DNA of 64,000 nt from JALYOC01 sp036675345 (GCA_036675345.1 JAKFFE010000036.1:1-64000); one strand, 5' to 3'. Positions 33,109 through 41,677 are shown, numbered from the stretch's first letter. Notes: generated from the letters alone by a model not told the origin. Made by a program: numbers and translations.

Positions 33109-35951
33109 GCCGCCCCTGTGAGCAGCTGGACGCGTTCGCCGACGGCGAGCTGGATCCGGTCCAGGCCGACGCCTTCCGTGGGCACCTGGCCCACTGCCCC
33201 GACTGTCCCGGCGGGCTGCGGGAGCTGCTGGCCCTGCAGGCGCGGGTGCGCAGCCTGCCTCCCCAGCAGCTGATCCTCCCCGGCCGCAGCGTTGGGCGCC
33301 CGCGCCGGTGGTGGGCCTTGGCGCCGGTGCTGGCGCTGCTGGCCCTGGCCCTGTTCTGGACCCGCGTCGGCCCCTCCCCGGAACCGGTGCAGGTGGCGGG
33401 GCTGACCCGGGCGGTGGAGGGACGGCTGAGCCACCCGCTGCTGGCCGCCCACCGCCCCTATGACGCGGCCCGCTCCGGCACCTCGCAGTCCGCGCCCTTG
33501 CCGCTGGGAGCGCTGGCCCGGCTGGAGGCGCAGGGCGACTCCCATGGCGTGGCCGACGCGTACCTGGATCGCGGCGAGCTGGGCCAGGCGGAGGCCTTCC
33601 TGCGCGGGCTGCCCGACACCGCGGACGTGCGCAGCGACCGGGCCGCGCTGGCCCTGGCCCAGGGAGAGGCCGCCGCCGCGCTGAAGTGGGCGGAGGCGGC
33701 GCTGGCCCAGACCGCGCAGCACCCGGCGGCCCGCTGGAACCGGGCCCTGGCGCTGGGACAGCTGGGCCTCACCCAGCTGGCGGCCCGGGAGCTGCGGAGC
33801 GTGGAGACCCTGGGCGAGCCCGGCTGGGCCCAGGAGGCGAAGCTGCGGGCCGCCGCCCTGGAGGAGGCGCAGCAGCAGCAGCGGACGGGTTGGGAGCGGC
33901 TGCGCGCCGCCGGCGAGGCGATGGTGGCCGGCGGGCCGGTGCTGGACGCGGAGGCCGCGGCCCACCACCCCGGGTTGGCCCGGCTGTATTGGTACGACGC
34001 GCTGCGCACCGCCGCGGATCCCGCCCGGCTGGACGCGCTGCGACCCCTGGCGGTGGCGCTGGATGGTCGCTCGGGCGGGGAGGTGCTGCAGCGGCTGCTG
34101 GCCCAGGTCACTCCCTCGCCGTCGCTGGCCGCCGACTACCTGCGACTGACGCGACGGGAGACCCCGGCGCCGGATCCCCAGGCGCTGTTGGCCGCCGCCA
34201 CCCGCGCCGGTCGGACCGAGCTGGCGCTGGGGGTGATGTTGCTCAGTGGCGCCGCCACCGCGCAGCCGCAGCGGTATCAGGCCCTGGCCGCTGCCAGCGG
34301 GGATCCCTGGTTCCTGCTGCTGGCGGAGCAGACCCTGGCCCGCGCCCAGGCCGCGGCGGGGGACCTGCCCCGCGCGGAGGAGACCCTGGGTCGGTTGCTG
34401 GAGCGCTGCCCGCTGCGCGGCCTGGAGTACCGCTGTGGTTTGGCGGCGATCCAGCTGGCCCAGCTGCGGGTCTCCGCCCACCGGCTGGACGACGCGGCCC
34501 CGCTGATCGATCAGGGGGAGGCCTTCGCGCGGGCGGCGGGAGACTGGGGGCTGGGCCTGCAGCTGCTGGCCCTGCGCGCGGAGGCGGCCCGGCTGGGAGA
34601 CGCGCTGAGCGTGGCCGCGGCCACCCTTCAGGAGCACCAGCTCCGCTCGCCGGAGGGCTGCGCCACCCAGCGCTACCTGCACCTCTCCTTGGCCACCATC
34701 TACTTCCAGCAAGGACGGGCGGAGGCGGCCCGCGCCGAGCTGGTCGCCACCCCGGACTGCGGCGAGCCGCTCCCGGTGCAGGGCGCGCTGTTGCTGGGAG
34801 ACCTGCAACGCTTCGGGGCCCATGCGGCGGAGGAGGCCCGCGCCCGCACCGCCCTGGAGGCGCGGCTGCCGGCAGCCACCGCGGGGGAGGCCCTGTTGCT
34901 GCAGACGGTGCTGGGCCGGCTGGAGCTGGCCACCGGGAATCCGGCCGGCGCGGATCGGCTGCGCGAGGTGATCGCCCGCCAGGGGGTGGAGGGCCCGGAC
35001 GCCGCGCGCGCCCGTGGCTACGCCTTCTCTTCCCTGGCCATGGAGGCCGCCGCCGGTGGCCGCTTCGAACAGGTGGTCATCCTGCTCGCCGCGGAGCAGG
35101 ACGTCGCCGCGCCCTCCTCGTGCGCGGTGGCGGTGGCGGTGGACGACGAGCGTCGGCTGTTCGCGGTGCTGGACGCGCGCGGTGGGGCCCAGGGGCTGCT
35201 CCAGCGGGCGGAGCCGGGCGCCTGGCAGACCCCGGTGGCGGTGCCGGAAGCGTTGCTGGGCCACCTGGAGGACTGCGCGCAGGTGGCGGTGCTGGCCCGT
35301 CCCCCGGTGCAAGGCGCGGCCCGGCTGCTGCCCGCCAAATGGGCCTGGTCCTTCGGGGTGGGCGGCACGCGAAAGCCGCCAGTGGGCCCCGAGCGTCGGG
35401 TGATCGTCACCGACGTCCAGCCGCCCGTCTCCCTGGGGCTGCGGGCCCTGGCGCCGTTTCGCGGTGACCCGCAGGGGGCGCGGCTGCTGCGCGGCGCGGC
35501 GGCCACTCCGGAGGCAGTGCTGGCCGCGGCGCGGTCCGCCACCGAGCTGCAGTTGCATGTCCACGGCCGGGTGGGCGGCGCCGTCAGCGGGGCAGCGCAC
35601 CTGGTGCTCAGCCCGGATCCGGAGGGCGCGTTCGCGTTGGGCGCGGAGGCGATCCGAAGCGTCCGGCTGGAGGGGGCCCCCACCGTGGTGCTGGCGGCGT
35701 GTGACTCCGGCCAGGTGGCCGCCTACCTTCATCGGGCCTGGGGCTTGCCGCAGGCCTTCCGCGAAGCCGGAGCCCGGGCGGTGTTCGCCGCGCGGGGCGC
35801 GCTTCCGGACGCCTCCTCCGCCGCCTTCTTCGACGGGGTGCTGGGCCGGATCCGCGCCGGGGAGGCGCCCGCCCGCGCGCTGCGCGACGAAAGGGTAGCG
35901 TGGTTGGACCGCGGGGCCGATTGGGTTTCAGACGTGGTGCTGTTCGAATGA
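33105..35951 (+). CDS. anti-sigma zinc finger-TM-TPR-CHAT protease fusion
   Basis: 948 residues. The N-terminus is a zf-HC2-type anti-sigma domain with Cys5 and the H-x3-C-x2-C set His27, Cys31, Cys34. A single membrane helix (about 69-85) follows RPRR, so the zinc finger should be cytoplasmic and the remainder periplasmic. Residues about 120-680 are helical with TPR-like repeats (SDRAALALAQGEAAAALKWA, HPAARWNRALALGQLG). The C-terminal 240 residues form a CHAT caspase-like domain with His820 in LHVHGRV and Cys866 in VVLAACDSG. In known pairs, anti-sigma factors are released by proteolysis; here the protease is part of the same polypeptide. The GTG overlaps the sigma stop, and a lipoprotein gene follows after 26 bp. 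Confidence 0.88.
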   Translation: MSRPCEQLDAFADGELDPVQADAFRGHLAHCPDCPGGLRELLALQARVRSLPPQQLILPGRSVGRPRRWWALAPVLALLALALFWTRVGPSPEPVQVAGLTRAVEGRLSHPLLAAHRPYDAARSGTSQSAPLPLGALARLEAQGDSHGVADAYLDRGELGQAEAFLRGLPDTADVRSDRAALALAQGEAAAALKWAEAALAQTAQHPAARWNRALALGQLGLTQLAARELRSVETLGEPGWAQEAKLRAAALEEAQQQQRTGWERLRAAGEAMVAGGPVLDAEAAAHHPGLARLYWYDALRTAADPARLDALRPLAVALDGRSGGEVLQRLLAQVTPSPSLAADYLRLTRRETPAPDPQALLAAATRAGRTELALGVMLLSGAATAQPQRYQALAAASGDPWFLLLAEQTLARAQAAAGDLPRAEETLGRLLERCPLRGLEYRCGLAAIQLAQLRVSAHRLDDAAPLIDQGEAFARAAGDWGLGLQLLALRAEAARLGDALSVAAATLQEHQLRSPEGCATQRYLHLSLATIYFQQGRAEAARAELVATPDCGEPLPVQGALLLGDLQRFGAHAAEEARARTALEARLPAATAGEALLLQTVLGRLELATGNPAGADRLREVIARQGVEGPDAARARGYAFSSLAMEAAAGGRFEQVVILLAAEQDVAAPSSCAVAVAVDDERRLFAVLDARGGAQGLLQRAEPGAWQTPVAVPEALLGHLEDCAQVAVLARPPVQGAARLLPAKWAWSFGVGGTRKPPVGPERRVIVTDVQPPVSLGLRALAPFRGDPQGARLLRGAAATPEAVLAAARSATELQLHVHGRVGGAVSGAAHLVLSPDPEGAFALGAEAIRSVRLEGAPTVVLAACDSGQVAAYLHRAWGLPQAFREAGARAVFAARGALPDASSAAFFDGVLGRIRAGEAPARALRDERVAWLDRGADWVSDVVLFE

Positions 35952-35977
35952 CCTGTTCGCAGTCGAAGGGAGAGACG

Positions 35978-36460
35978 ATGAAGCCGTTCATCCGTTGGAG
36001 CGTGGTGGGGCTGCTGTGCCTGGGTTGTAGCGGGGAGCAGGTGTCGCCCTCTGCGGAGACCGCCCGGGCCGGGCTCTCCGAGCGGGAGTATTTCTCCGAC
36101 CCCTCCTCGGTCTCGCCGGATCCGGTGCCCTTCTCCACCTTCGAAGGACCGCTGTGGCCAGAGGGCAAGCAGGTGGTGGTGCTCAGCGCCGGCTACGACG
36201 GGAAGGAAGGGGCCTTCATCGCCTACGGGGTGGACGTGGGCGAGCAGCAGGTCCGCTACGTGATCGCCGGACGCGGAGAAGAGTACCCCCGCTTCGCGGA
36301 GCGTCTGGCCGCGGAGCTGCTGCTGGGCGACGTCGGGCGTTGCCGGATCGGCCTCGGCCAGGTGCCGATCCCGCTGCCCCCGCCGGTCAACCCGGACGGC
36401 GAACCCTTCAGCGAGGTCTTCCGCCGCGCCGCCCTGGTGGCGGCCGACGCCTGCCCGTAA
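35978..36460 (+). CDS. lipoprotein downstream of the sigma/CHAT pair
   Basis: 160 residues from the ATG with GGGAG at the right distance; another ATG (35948) overlaps the CHAT stop as ATGA, so coupling is possible either way. Signal peptide with LLCLGC lipobox, then a Ser/Pro-rich stretch and a small alpha/beta domain (QVVVLSAGYDGKEGAFIAYG, QQVRYVIAGRGEEY, GRCRIGLGQVPIPLPPP). No family recognised. Its position and predicted periplasmic location make it a candidate ligand, inhibitor or substrate of the periplasmic CHAT domain; that is inference from gene order only. Confidence 0.72.
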   Translation: MKPFIRWSVVGLLCLGCSGEQVSPSAETARAGLSEREYFSDPSSVSPDPVPFSTFEGPLWPEGKQVVVLSAGYDGKEGAFIAYGVDVGEQQVRYVIAGRGEEYPRFAERLAAELLLGDVGRCRIGLGQVPIPLPPPVNPDGEPFSEVFRRAALVAADACP

Positions 36461-36491
36461 TCCGGGTACCAGGGCCCGCCGCCCGCCGCCT

Positions 36492-36570
36492 GGCGATGGG
36501 CGGGCGAAGTGGCCCGGCGATGTGCGGGCGGAGTGGCCCCGGCGAATGGCCCCGGCGAAGTGGCCCGGGG
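36492..36570. repeat. imperfect 24-25-bp tandem repeat between convergent genes
   Basis: Four partial copies of a unit beginning GGCGATGNGCGGGCG and ending AGTGGCCC fill most of the 116-bp gap between two convergent genes; the third copy is shortened to about 13 bp. It may be a transcription-stop region or a variable repeat. No rho-independent hairpin with T-tract is visible. Confidence 0.6.
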
Positions 36571-36576
36571 GAGCGC

Positions 36577-37566
36577 TCAGCGGGGCAGCTTGGGGGAGAC
36601 CCACTGCACCATCGCCTCCTCCAGCTTCCCGGCCGCGCCGCGCAGGCCCACCGTCGCCGCCTCATCCTCCAGCGCCTTGCGGGCGGCGGCCTGGAAGCCC
36701 CACCGGGGGCGGTAGTCGATCAGCGTCCAGTAGCGATCGTCGTGGGGGAGTAGATCCCCCTTGAGTCCCAGCACCAGCTCCCGGGCCAGGCCGAAGTCCG
36801 CCCGGGTCACCAGCTTGAGCCACCAGGAGGAGAGGGAGACGCTCAAGAAGGGGACCGGGACCCCGGGGACCCGCCGGCCGCGCAGCCCGGCGATCAGCGA
36901 GAGGATCTCCCGCGCGCTCACCGTGTCCGGGCCGGGGAGATCGAACCAGGCGCTGTGCGGCAACGGGAGTTGCAGCGCGCGCACCAGGGCCACCACCACG
37001 TCCTCCAGCGCCACCGGGCAGGTGCGGGACGCGGTCCAGGAGGGCAACAGCATCGCCGGTAGCCGCATCGCCAGGTCGCGGACGATCTGCCAGGAGGCGC
37101 TGCCCTGGCCGATGATCATCGACGCCCTCAGCTCCAGCGTCGGGACCGTCCCCGCCCGCAGCAGCTCTCCCACCGCCAGTCGGCTCTGGAGGTGTTCGGA
37201 GGGCTGGGAGGCAGGGGCCACTCCCCCCAGGTAGACGATCCGCCGCACCCCGGCCCGGGCCGCCGCGTCCCGGAACTGCTCCGCCGCGCGGCGCTCGGTC
37301 TGGGCGTAGTCGTGCGCTCCGCCGCCCATCGCGTGGACCAGGAAGTAGACCGCGTCCATTCCCTCCATCGCCCGCGCCAGCTCCTCCGCCCGGTTGACGT
37401 CGCACTGCACCCACTCCACCTGGGGCTGGGTCCGGGCGCGCGCGACGTTGCGGGTGGTGGCGCGGACGCGGTGCCCGGCCTCCACCAGCGCCGGGACCAG
37501 GGCCCGGCCCACGAACCCGGTGGCTCCGGTCACCAGCACCTGCTGCAGGGGCGGTTGAGGCTCCAT
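36577..37566 (-). CDS. NAD(P)-binding SDR-fold protein (NmrA/atypical SDR)
   Basis: 329 residues from the ATG at 37566. Rossmann fold with TGATGFVGRALV (GxxGxxG) at about 13-24, VQCDVN at the end of the third strand, VYFLVHAMGGG and RRIVYLGGVAP typical of atypical or extended SDRs of the NAD(P)H-binding type, and a C-terminal part containing a hydrophobic PFLSVSLSSWWLK segment and RYWTLIDYRPRWGFQ. No Tyr-x3-Lys catalytic pair is evident, so it may be a sensor, isomerase or electron-transfer accessory rather than a classical dehydrogenase. It follows another SDR-fold gene by 37 bp on the same strand. Confidence 0.82.
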   Translation of the reverse strand: MEPQPPLQQVLVTGATGFVGRALVPALVEAGHRVRATTRNVARARTQPQVEWVQCDVNRAEELARAMEGMDAVYFLVHAMGGGAHDYAQTERRAAEQFRDAAARAGVRRIVYLGGVAPASQPSEHLQSRLAVGELLRAGTVPTLELRASMIIGQGSASWQIVRDLAMRLPAMLLPSWTASRTCPVALEDVVVALVRALQLPLPHSAWFDLPGPDTVSAREILSLIAGLRGRRVPGVPVPFLSVSLSSWWLKLVTRADFGLARELVLGLKGDLLPHDDRYWTLIDYRPRWGFQAAARKALEDEAATVGLRGAAGKLEEAMVQWVSPKLPR

Positions 37567-37603
37567 CTGCAGCGGTCTACCACCGGGGTGGAGGGGGCCG
37601 CGG

Positions 37604-38758
37604 TCAGCCCGGGGAGGAGGGTGCGCTGGGAGACGAAGCGGCGTCGTTGGCCAGGTGGCGGGCAAAGGCCCGCATCACCCACAGGTGCACCCGGGCCTGG
37701 GTGGCCATGTAGAGGAGCCAGGGCAGCCGGGGGACGAAGTCGTGGATCGCGGCCAGCACGAAGTCCCCCTCCAGCACCGACCGGAACTCCAGCCGGGGAC
37801 GGGCCCCCTTCGCCTGACCGGAGAGCAGCCCCCCGGTGACGAAGAACAGCTTTCGATCCGGGGTGCTCCGCTGGGGAGCGAAGGTCAGCACCAGCAGCGG
37901 CCGGGGGAGGGGCCACAGCCAGAACAGACAGGTCCCATTCTTCTCCACCGTGACCTTGAGCAGGTGGCGAAGGAAGCGGGGCAGCCAGCGCACGTACTCC
38001 TCGGCCACCCAGGTGGCGCTGCGGCCCGGCCCCACCGCCAACCTCTGCACCGAGCACACCCGGCGATCGCGCGAATGGGGACGGGCGTGGAGCTGGGGTT
38101 CCGACCCCGCCAACACGTCCGCCTCCTCCGGAGGACGTGGCGGCGAGGAACCCGGCTGCTGGGAGGAGGGGACGGCGTCGGGGCCGACCAGATCGTAGGC
38201 GCGTCCCCACAGCGCCGGCTGGTCCACCGCGGATCCCAGCAGCGATACCAGCCGGGCCAGCGGGAGCGGATCGCTGGGGCCGTAGGTCAGCTCCACCGCC
38301 GCGCCCTGGGGGAGGAGGATCCTCCCCGCCCGCAGGGTGGTCAGCGGCACCCCCTGGGAGGCCAGGGTCCACTCCACCTCCCGGCGGCTGGAGTCGCCGC
38401 CCAGCAGGCCACCCAGGTAGACGATCCCGCGGACCCCCACCCTCGCCGCCGCGCGGGCGAAGTTGTCGGCGCAGATCAGCTCCAGATCCTCGTAGCGCCC
38501 CTGGGTCAGCCGCGCCGAAGGCATCGGCGCGTGGACCAGGTACACCGCCACCTCCGCCCCGGCCAGGGCCTCCTCGGCCTCGCGCAGGTTGAACAGATCG
38601 AAGGCCCGCCACTCCACCCCCGGCACCGGCGGGTGCGACTGCGCCTTCCGCTCCAGGGCAATCACCCGGTGCGAGGAGGCCAGCGCCCGCACCACCGAGA
38701 GACCCAGGGCGTCGCCGGCCCCGGCGATCGCCACCCGGAGAGGTGGACCCGGACTCAT
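37604..38758 (-). CDS. SDR-fold protein with extended C-terminal domain
   Basis: 384 residues from the ATG at 38758, which overlaps the stop of the helix-hairpin-helix gene (ATGA). N-terminal Rossmann fold with VAIAGAGDALGLSVV, AVYLVHAPMPS, RGIVYLGGLLG and TLRAGRI, as in atypical SDRs such as the NAD(P)-binding domain linked to DUF2867-like proteins. From about residue 250 there is an additional domain (HLLKVTVEKNGTCLFWLW, LLVLTFAPQRSTPDRKLFFV, RPRLEFRSVLEGDFVLAAI) and a C-terminal amphipathic helix. The function is unknown; presumably a cofactor-dependent modification of an envelope or lipid molecule. Confidence 0.78.
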   Translation of the reverse strand: MSPGPPLRVAIAGAGDALGLSVVRALASSHRVIALERKAQSHPPVPGVEWRAFDLFNLREAEEALAGAEVAVYLVHAPMPSARLTQGRYEDLELICADNFARAAARVGVRGIVYLGGLLGGDSSRREVEWTLASQGVPLTTLRAGRILLPQGAAVELTYGPSDPLPLARLVSLLGSAVDQPALWGRAYDLVGPDAVPSSQQPGSSPPRPPEEADVLAGSEPQLHARPHSRDRRVCSVQRLAVGPGRSATWVAEEYVRWLPRFLRHLLKVTVEKNGTCLFWLWPLPRPLLVLTFAPQRSTPDRKLFFVTGGLLSGQAKGARPRLEFRSVLEGDFVLAAIHDFVPRLPWLLYMATQARVHLWVMRAFARHLANDAASSPSAPSSPG

Positions 38759-39000
38759 CGGGAGCGGGTTGCTCCGGGGTCCGGCAGCAGGCCGGCTGCC
38801 ACCAGGCTCTCCGCCAGCAACCGCAGCGCCTTGGGCCCCACCCCGTGCAGCTTCGCCAGCTCCTCCGGCGGCCGCCTCGCCGCCTCGGCCAGGGTGGTGA
38901 TGCCAGCGCCCTGCAGCGCCCGCAGCGCCGGCTTGCCCATCGACGAGGGGAGCGGCTGGGAAGGGGAGGGCGGGGGTTGCGTCTTCTGCTGGGTGGCCAC
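38755..39000 (-). CDS. small helix-hairpin-helix protein
   Basis: 81 residues from a GTG start with AGGAG six bases upstream. After a Pro/Ser-rich N-terminus comes one helix-hairpin-helix module (about 35-75): ALRALQGAGITTLAEAARRP, then ELAKLHGVGPKALRLLAESL. The GVGP hairpin is the usual contact for DNA or RNA backbones, as in RNA polymerase alpha C-terminal and DUF4332-type domains. It overlaps the following SDR gene and lies 68 bp after the Hsp70 gene on the same strand. A stand-alone HhH domain this small is probably a DNA-binding accessory; role unknown. Confidence 0.72.
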   Translation of the reverse strand: MATQQKTQPPPSPSQPLPSSMGKPALRALQGAGITTLAEAARRPPEELAKLHGVGPKALRLLAESLVAAGLLPDPGATRSR

Positions 39001-39068
39001 CGTCGCTCCTGCGCCTGGACGCGTGCACGATGTCCGGCGCCGCCGCCAGGGGCGAGCCGGACCGGAGG

Positions 39069-40892
39069 CTACCGTCCGGCGGTGAGCAGCTGGTTGAAGC
39101 GGCGGGTGACCTCGGCCATCTGCTCCGGGTTCTGGCCCTTCATCGCCGCCCGGCCCAGGTCCAGCAGCGAGCGCACGGTGGCCACCGCCGCCTGCGCGTC
39201 CTGGCTGGGGTTCTCCTGCGCGCTGCGCTCCAGGATGCGGGCCAGCTTCTCTCCCCGCTCCAGCAGCCGCTTGAAGTTCTCCTCCCCGCTCTTCTCGTCC
39301 TTCTTCTCCTGGCCCTTGGCGTACTGGCCCTGCTCCTTCTTCAGCTTGTCCACCTCGCCGGGGGTCAGCTCGGTGCGGGCCTCGATCCGGACCGCCTGTT
39401 CGGCGCCGGTGGTGGTGTCCACCGCCCGGACGGTGAGGGTCCCTTCCGAGGTCATCTCGAAGGTCACCTCCAGCGGGGTGTCGGCGCGGGCGTTGGTTTG
39501 CAGATCCTTGAGCACCACCTCCCCCAGCTTGGTGTTCTCGTCGCAGTACTCGCTCTCCCCCTGGAAGATCGGGATCCGCGCCTCGGTCTGGCCGTGCTTG
39601 CCGGGGACGAACACCTCCTTGGCCACCACCGGGATCGCGGTGTTCTTGGCGATCAGCCGCCGGGTCTTGTTCCCCAGCACCCCCACCCCCAGCGAGTGGC
39701 TGGCCACGTCGATCAGCAGCGCCGCGCCGCCCTGGTCGGCCAGCTCGGAGGCGTGCACCGCCGCGCCCAGCGCCACCACCTCGTCGGGGTTCATGCTGAT
39801 GTTGGGCGGCTTGTGGAAGTAGTCCTCCACCAGCCGGCGCACCAGTGGCACCCGGGTCATTCCTCCCACCAGCAGCACCTGATCGATCGCCTGCGGATCG
39901 TTCGGATCCAGCCGGGCGTCGCTCATCACCTGGGCGCACACCTCCAGGCAGCGGCGGGAGAGCGGGTCGGAGATGTTCTCGAAGAAGGACCGGGTCAGCG
40001 CGGTGTTGATCTCGATGTGCGGCTTGCCGCCCCGCAGGTGGCTGCCCAGATCGTTGATCGAGATGTAGGCCTCTTCGGCCAGGGTCAGCTCGCGCTTGGA
40101 TCGCTCGGCGGCCAGCTTCAGCCGCTGCATCGAGACCGGGTCGGTGCGGATCTCCTCGCGGCGATCGTCGGGGATCTGCGCCAGCAGCCACTGCACGATC
40201 CGGTTGTCGAAGTCCTCGCCGCCCAGCTGCGGATCGCCGCCGGTGGCCTTGACCTCGAACACCCCGTTCTGGACCTCCAGGATCGAGACGTCGAAGGTTC
40301 CGCCGCCGAGGTCGAACACCAGCGCCCGGCCCTCGAACTTCTGGGCCAGCCCGTAGGCCACCGCCGCCGCGGTGGGCTCGTTGACGATCCGCAACACCTC
40401 CAGGCCGGCAATCGCCGCCGCCTCCTTGGTGCCCTGGCGCTGGCCGTCGTCGAAGTTGGCGGGGACGGTGATCACCGCCTTGTGCACCGGACGGCCGTAG
40501 TAGGCCTGCGCGTCCAGCTTCAGCTCTCCCAGCACCATCGCCGAGATCTGGGTGATCGGCAGCACCTGCCCGGCGACCTTGATCCGGATCTCGCCTTGCG
40601 GCCCGGCGATCAGCGGATAGGGGACCAGGTACTTGGCCTGGGCCGCCAGCTCCGGGGACCAGCGCCGGCCGATGAACCGCTTGGTGGCGTAGGCCACGTT
40701 CTCCGGCAGCTCCTCCGCCAGGGTCCGCGCCACCTCGCCCACCACCCGGTCTCCGCCGTGGGTGAACCCCACCATGGAGGGCGTCAGCCGGCCTCCGTGG
40801 CGGGAGGGGATCACGCGCGGAGTCCCGTCCTCCACGGTGGCAGTGGCGCTGTAGGTGGTGCCGAGATCGATTCCGATGACGGGCTCGCGCAT
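39069..40892 (-). CDS. Hsp70 / DnaK-family chaperone paralogue
   Basis: 607 residues. The nucleotide-binding domain shows all Hsp70 signatures: VIGIDLGTTYSATATVEDG, the ALVFDLGGGTFDVSILEV phosphate loop and VLLVGGMTRVPLVRRLVEDY. The substrate domain (about 375-495) begins after DVASHSLGVGVLG, and the C-terminal lid ends with a helical tail (KKEQGQYAKGQEKKDEKSG) but lacks the EEVD-like or long DnaK tail. Slightly shorter than DnaK and with no dnaJ or grpE beside it, it is more like the specialised myxobacterial Hsp70 paralogues (such as SglK or StkA, needed for social motility) than housekeeping DnaK; this placement is inference. Divergent from atpH. Confidence 0.88.
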   Translation of the reverse strand: MREPVIGIDLGTTYSATATVEDGTPRVIPSRHGGRLTPSMVGFTHGGDRVVGEVARTLAEELPENVAYATKRFIGRRWSPELAAQAKYLVPYPLIAGPQGEIRIKVAGQVLPITQISAMVLGELKLDAQAYYGRPVHKAVITVPANFDDGQRQGTKEAAAIAGLEVLRIVNEPTAAAVAYGLAQKFEGRALVFDLGGGTFDVSILEVQNGVFEVKATGGDPQLGGEDFDNRIVQWLLAQIPDDRREEIRTDPVSMQRLKLAAERSKRELTLAEEAYISINDLGSHLRGGKPHIEINTALTRSFFENISDPLSRRCLEVCAQVMSDARLDPNDPQAIDQVLLVGGMTRVPLVRRLVEDYFHKPPNISMNPDEVVALGAAVHASELADQGGAALLIDVASHSLGVGVLGNKTRRLIAKNTAIPVVAKEVFVPGKHGQTEARIPIFQGESEYCDENTKLGEVVLKDLQTNARADTPLEVTFEMTSEGTLTVRAVDTTTGAEQAVRIEARTELTPGEVDKLKKEQGQYAKGQEKKDEKSGEENFKRLLERGEKLARILERSAQENPSQDAQAAVATVRSLLDLGRAAMKGQNPEQMAEVTRRFNQLLTAGR

Positions 40893-40974
40893 GGGCGTGC
40901 GGCCTCCCCCTGTGTGGGCCGTTCCCCCGCATCATCCGTGCATCTTCTGATTCGTCCAACTTGTCTGACCGCAA

Positions 40975-40995
40975 AGGTCGACCCGGGTCGGACCT
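40975..40995. promoter_or_regulatory. palindromic site between hsp70 and atpH
   Basis: A perfect 10-bp palindrome (GACCCGGGTC) is flanked by AGGTC on the left and GACCT on the right, with one extra base on one side, in the 144-bp region between divergent genes. It may be an operator for either gene. No heat-shock CIRCE element is visible here. Confidence 0.3.
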
Positions 40996-41036
40996 CAATT
41001 GCGCCCACCCCGGCGCGGTGCTAAGGCGCGCGCACC

Positions 41037-41582
41037 ATGCAGAACCTCTCCATCGCCCGCCGTTACGCCCGGGCGCTGATCGACGTGGCCGCCGAGACCG
41101 GATCCCTGGATCCCGTCGCCAATCAGCTGGACACCCTGTCCACCCTGATGCGCGACAGCGCCGACTTGAGGGATGTGCTCCTCAACCCCGCCTACTCCCG
41201 TGAACAGCGGGGCGCGGTGCTGGGTGGGATCCTCAAGTCCATCCCCAAGCTGGATCCGGCGGTGAACAGCCTGGTCCAGCTGCTGCTGGACCGTCAGCGC
41301 TTCGCCGCCATGCCGGACATCGCCCGCCAGTTCCGGGAGATGGCCGACAGCCGCGCCGGACGGGTGCGGGGAACGGTGACCTCTGCCGCCCCCCTCTCCG
41401 CCGACGCACTGCGCGGCGTGGAGCAGGCGCTGGAGAAGCTGGTGCAGCGGGACGTGGTCCTGGAGTCGGCGGTGGACCCGGCGCTGCTGGGCGGTGTCTC
41501 CGCCCAGGTGGGTTCGATCCTGTTTGACGGTTCTTTGCGGACCCAGCTGGAAGATCTCCGGCGTTCGCTCAAGGCCCGGTAG
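41037..41582 (+). CDS. atpH: F-type ATP synthase delta subunit
   Basis: 181 residues, the normal length for AtpH (OSCP homologue). The N-terminal six-helix domain starts SIARRYARALIDVAAETGSL, and the C-terminal part has SRAGRVRGTVTSAAPLSADA and the end pattern VGSILFDGSLRTQLEDLRRS. The delta subunit links the F1 head to the peripheral stalk at the inner face of the membrane. In most bacteria atpH is immediately followed by atpA; here atpA is about 6.3 kb further on, with four other genes between. CTAAGG, about ten bases before the ATG, resembles a -10 box and would give an almost leaderless mRNA. Confidence 0.93.
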   Translation: MQNLSIARRYARALIDVAAETGSLDPVANQLDTLSTLMRDSADLRDVLLNPAYSREQRGAVLGGILKSIPKLDPAVNSLVQLLLDRQRFAAMPDIARQFREMADSRAGRVRGTVTSAAPLSADALRGVEQALEKLVQRDVVLESAVDPALLGGVSAQVGSILFDGSLRTQLEDLRRSLKAR

Positions 41583-41601
41583 GCCTGGTTGCCCGCTCTG
41601 G

Positions 41602-41619
41602 AGGCACGGAACCGTGCCT
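41602..41619. terminator. hairpin after atpH
   Basis: AGGCACGG and CCGTGCCT form a stem with a GAAC tetraloop, 19 bases after the atpH stop. It lacks a T-tract, so it may be a weak terminator or a stabilising 3' end. A second small hairpin (CACC and GGTG) follows directly. Confidence 0.45.
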
Positions 41620-41677
41620 TCACCCACGGTGAGAACCGGGGTGTCGCAGGGCGGCAGTCTGTGGTTTGATGGCGCGC

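Noticed and set aside
33105..35951. Type III-E CRISPR (Craspase-like) locus because of the CHAT protease and sigma factor
   Set aside because: No repeat-spacer array, gRAMP or Csx30 gene in the window; only the CHAT/sigma logic is shared.
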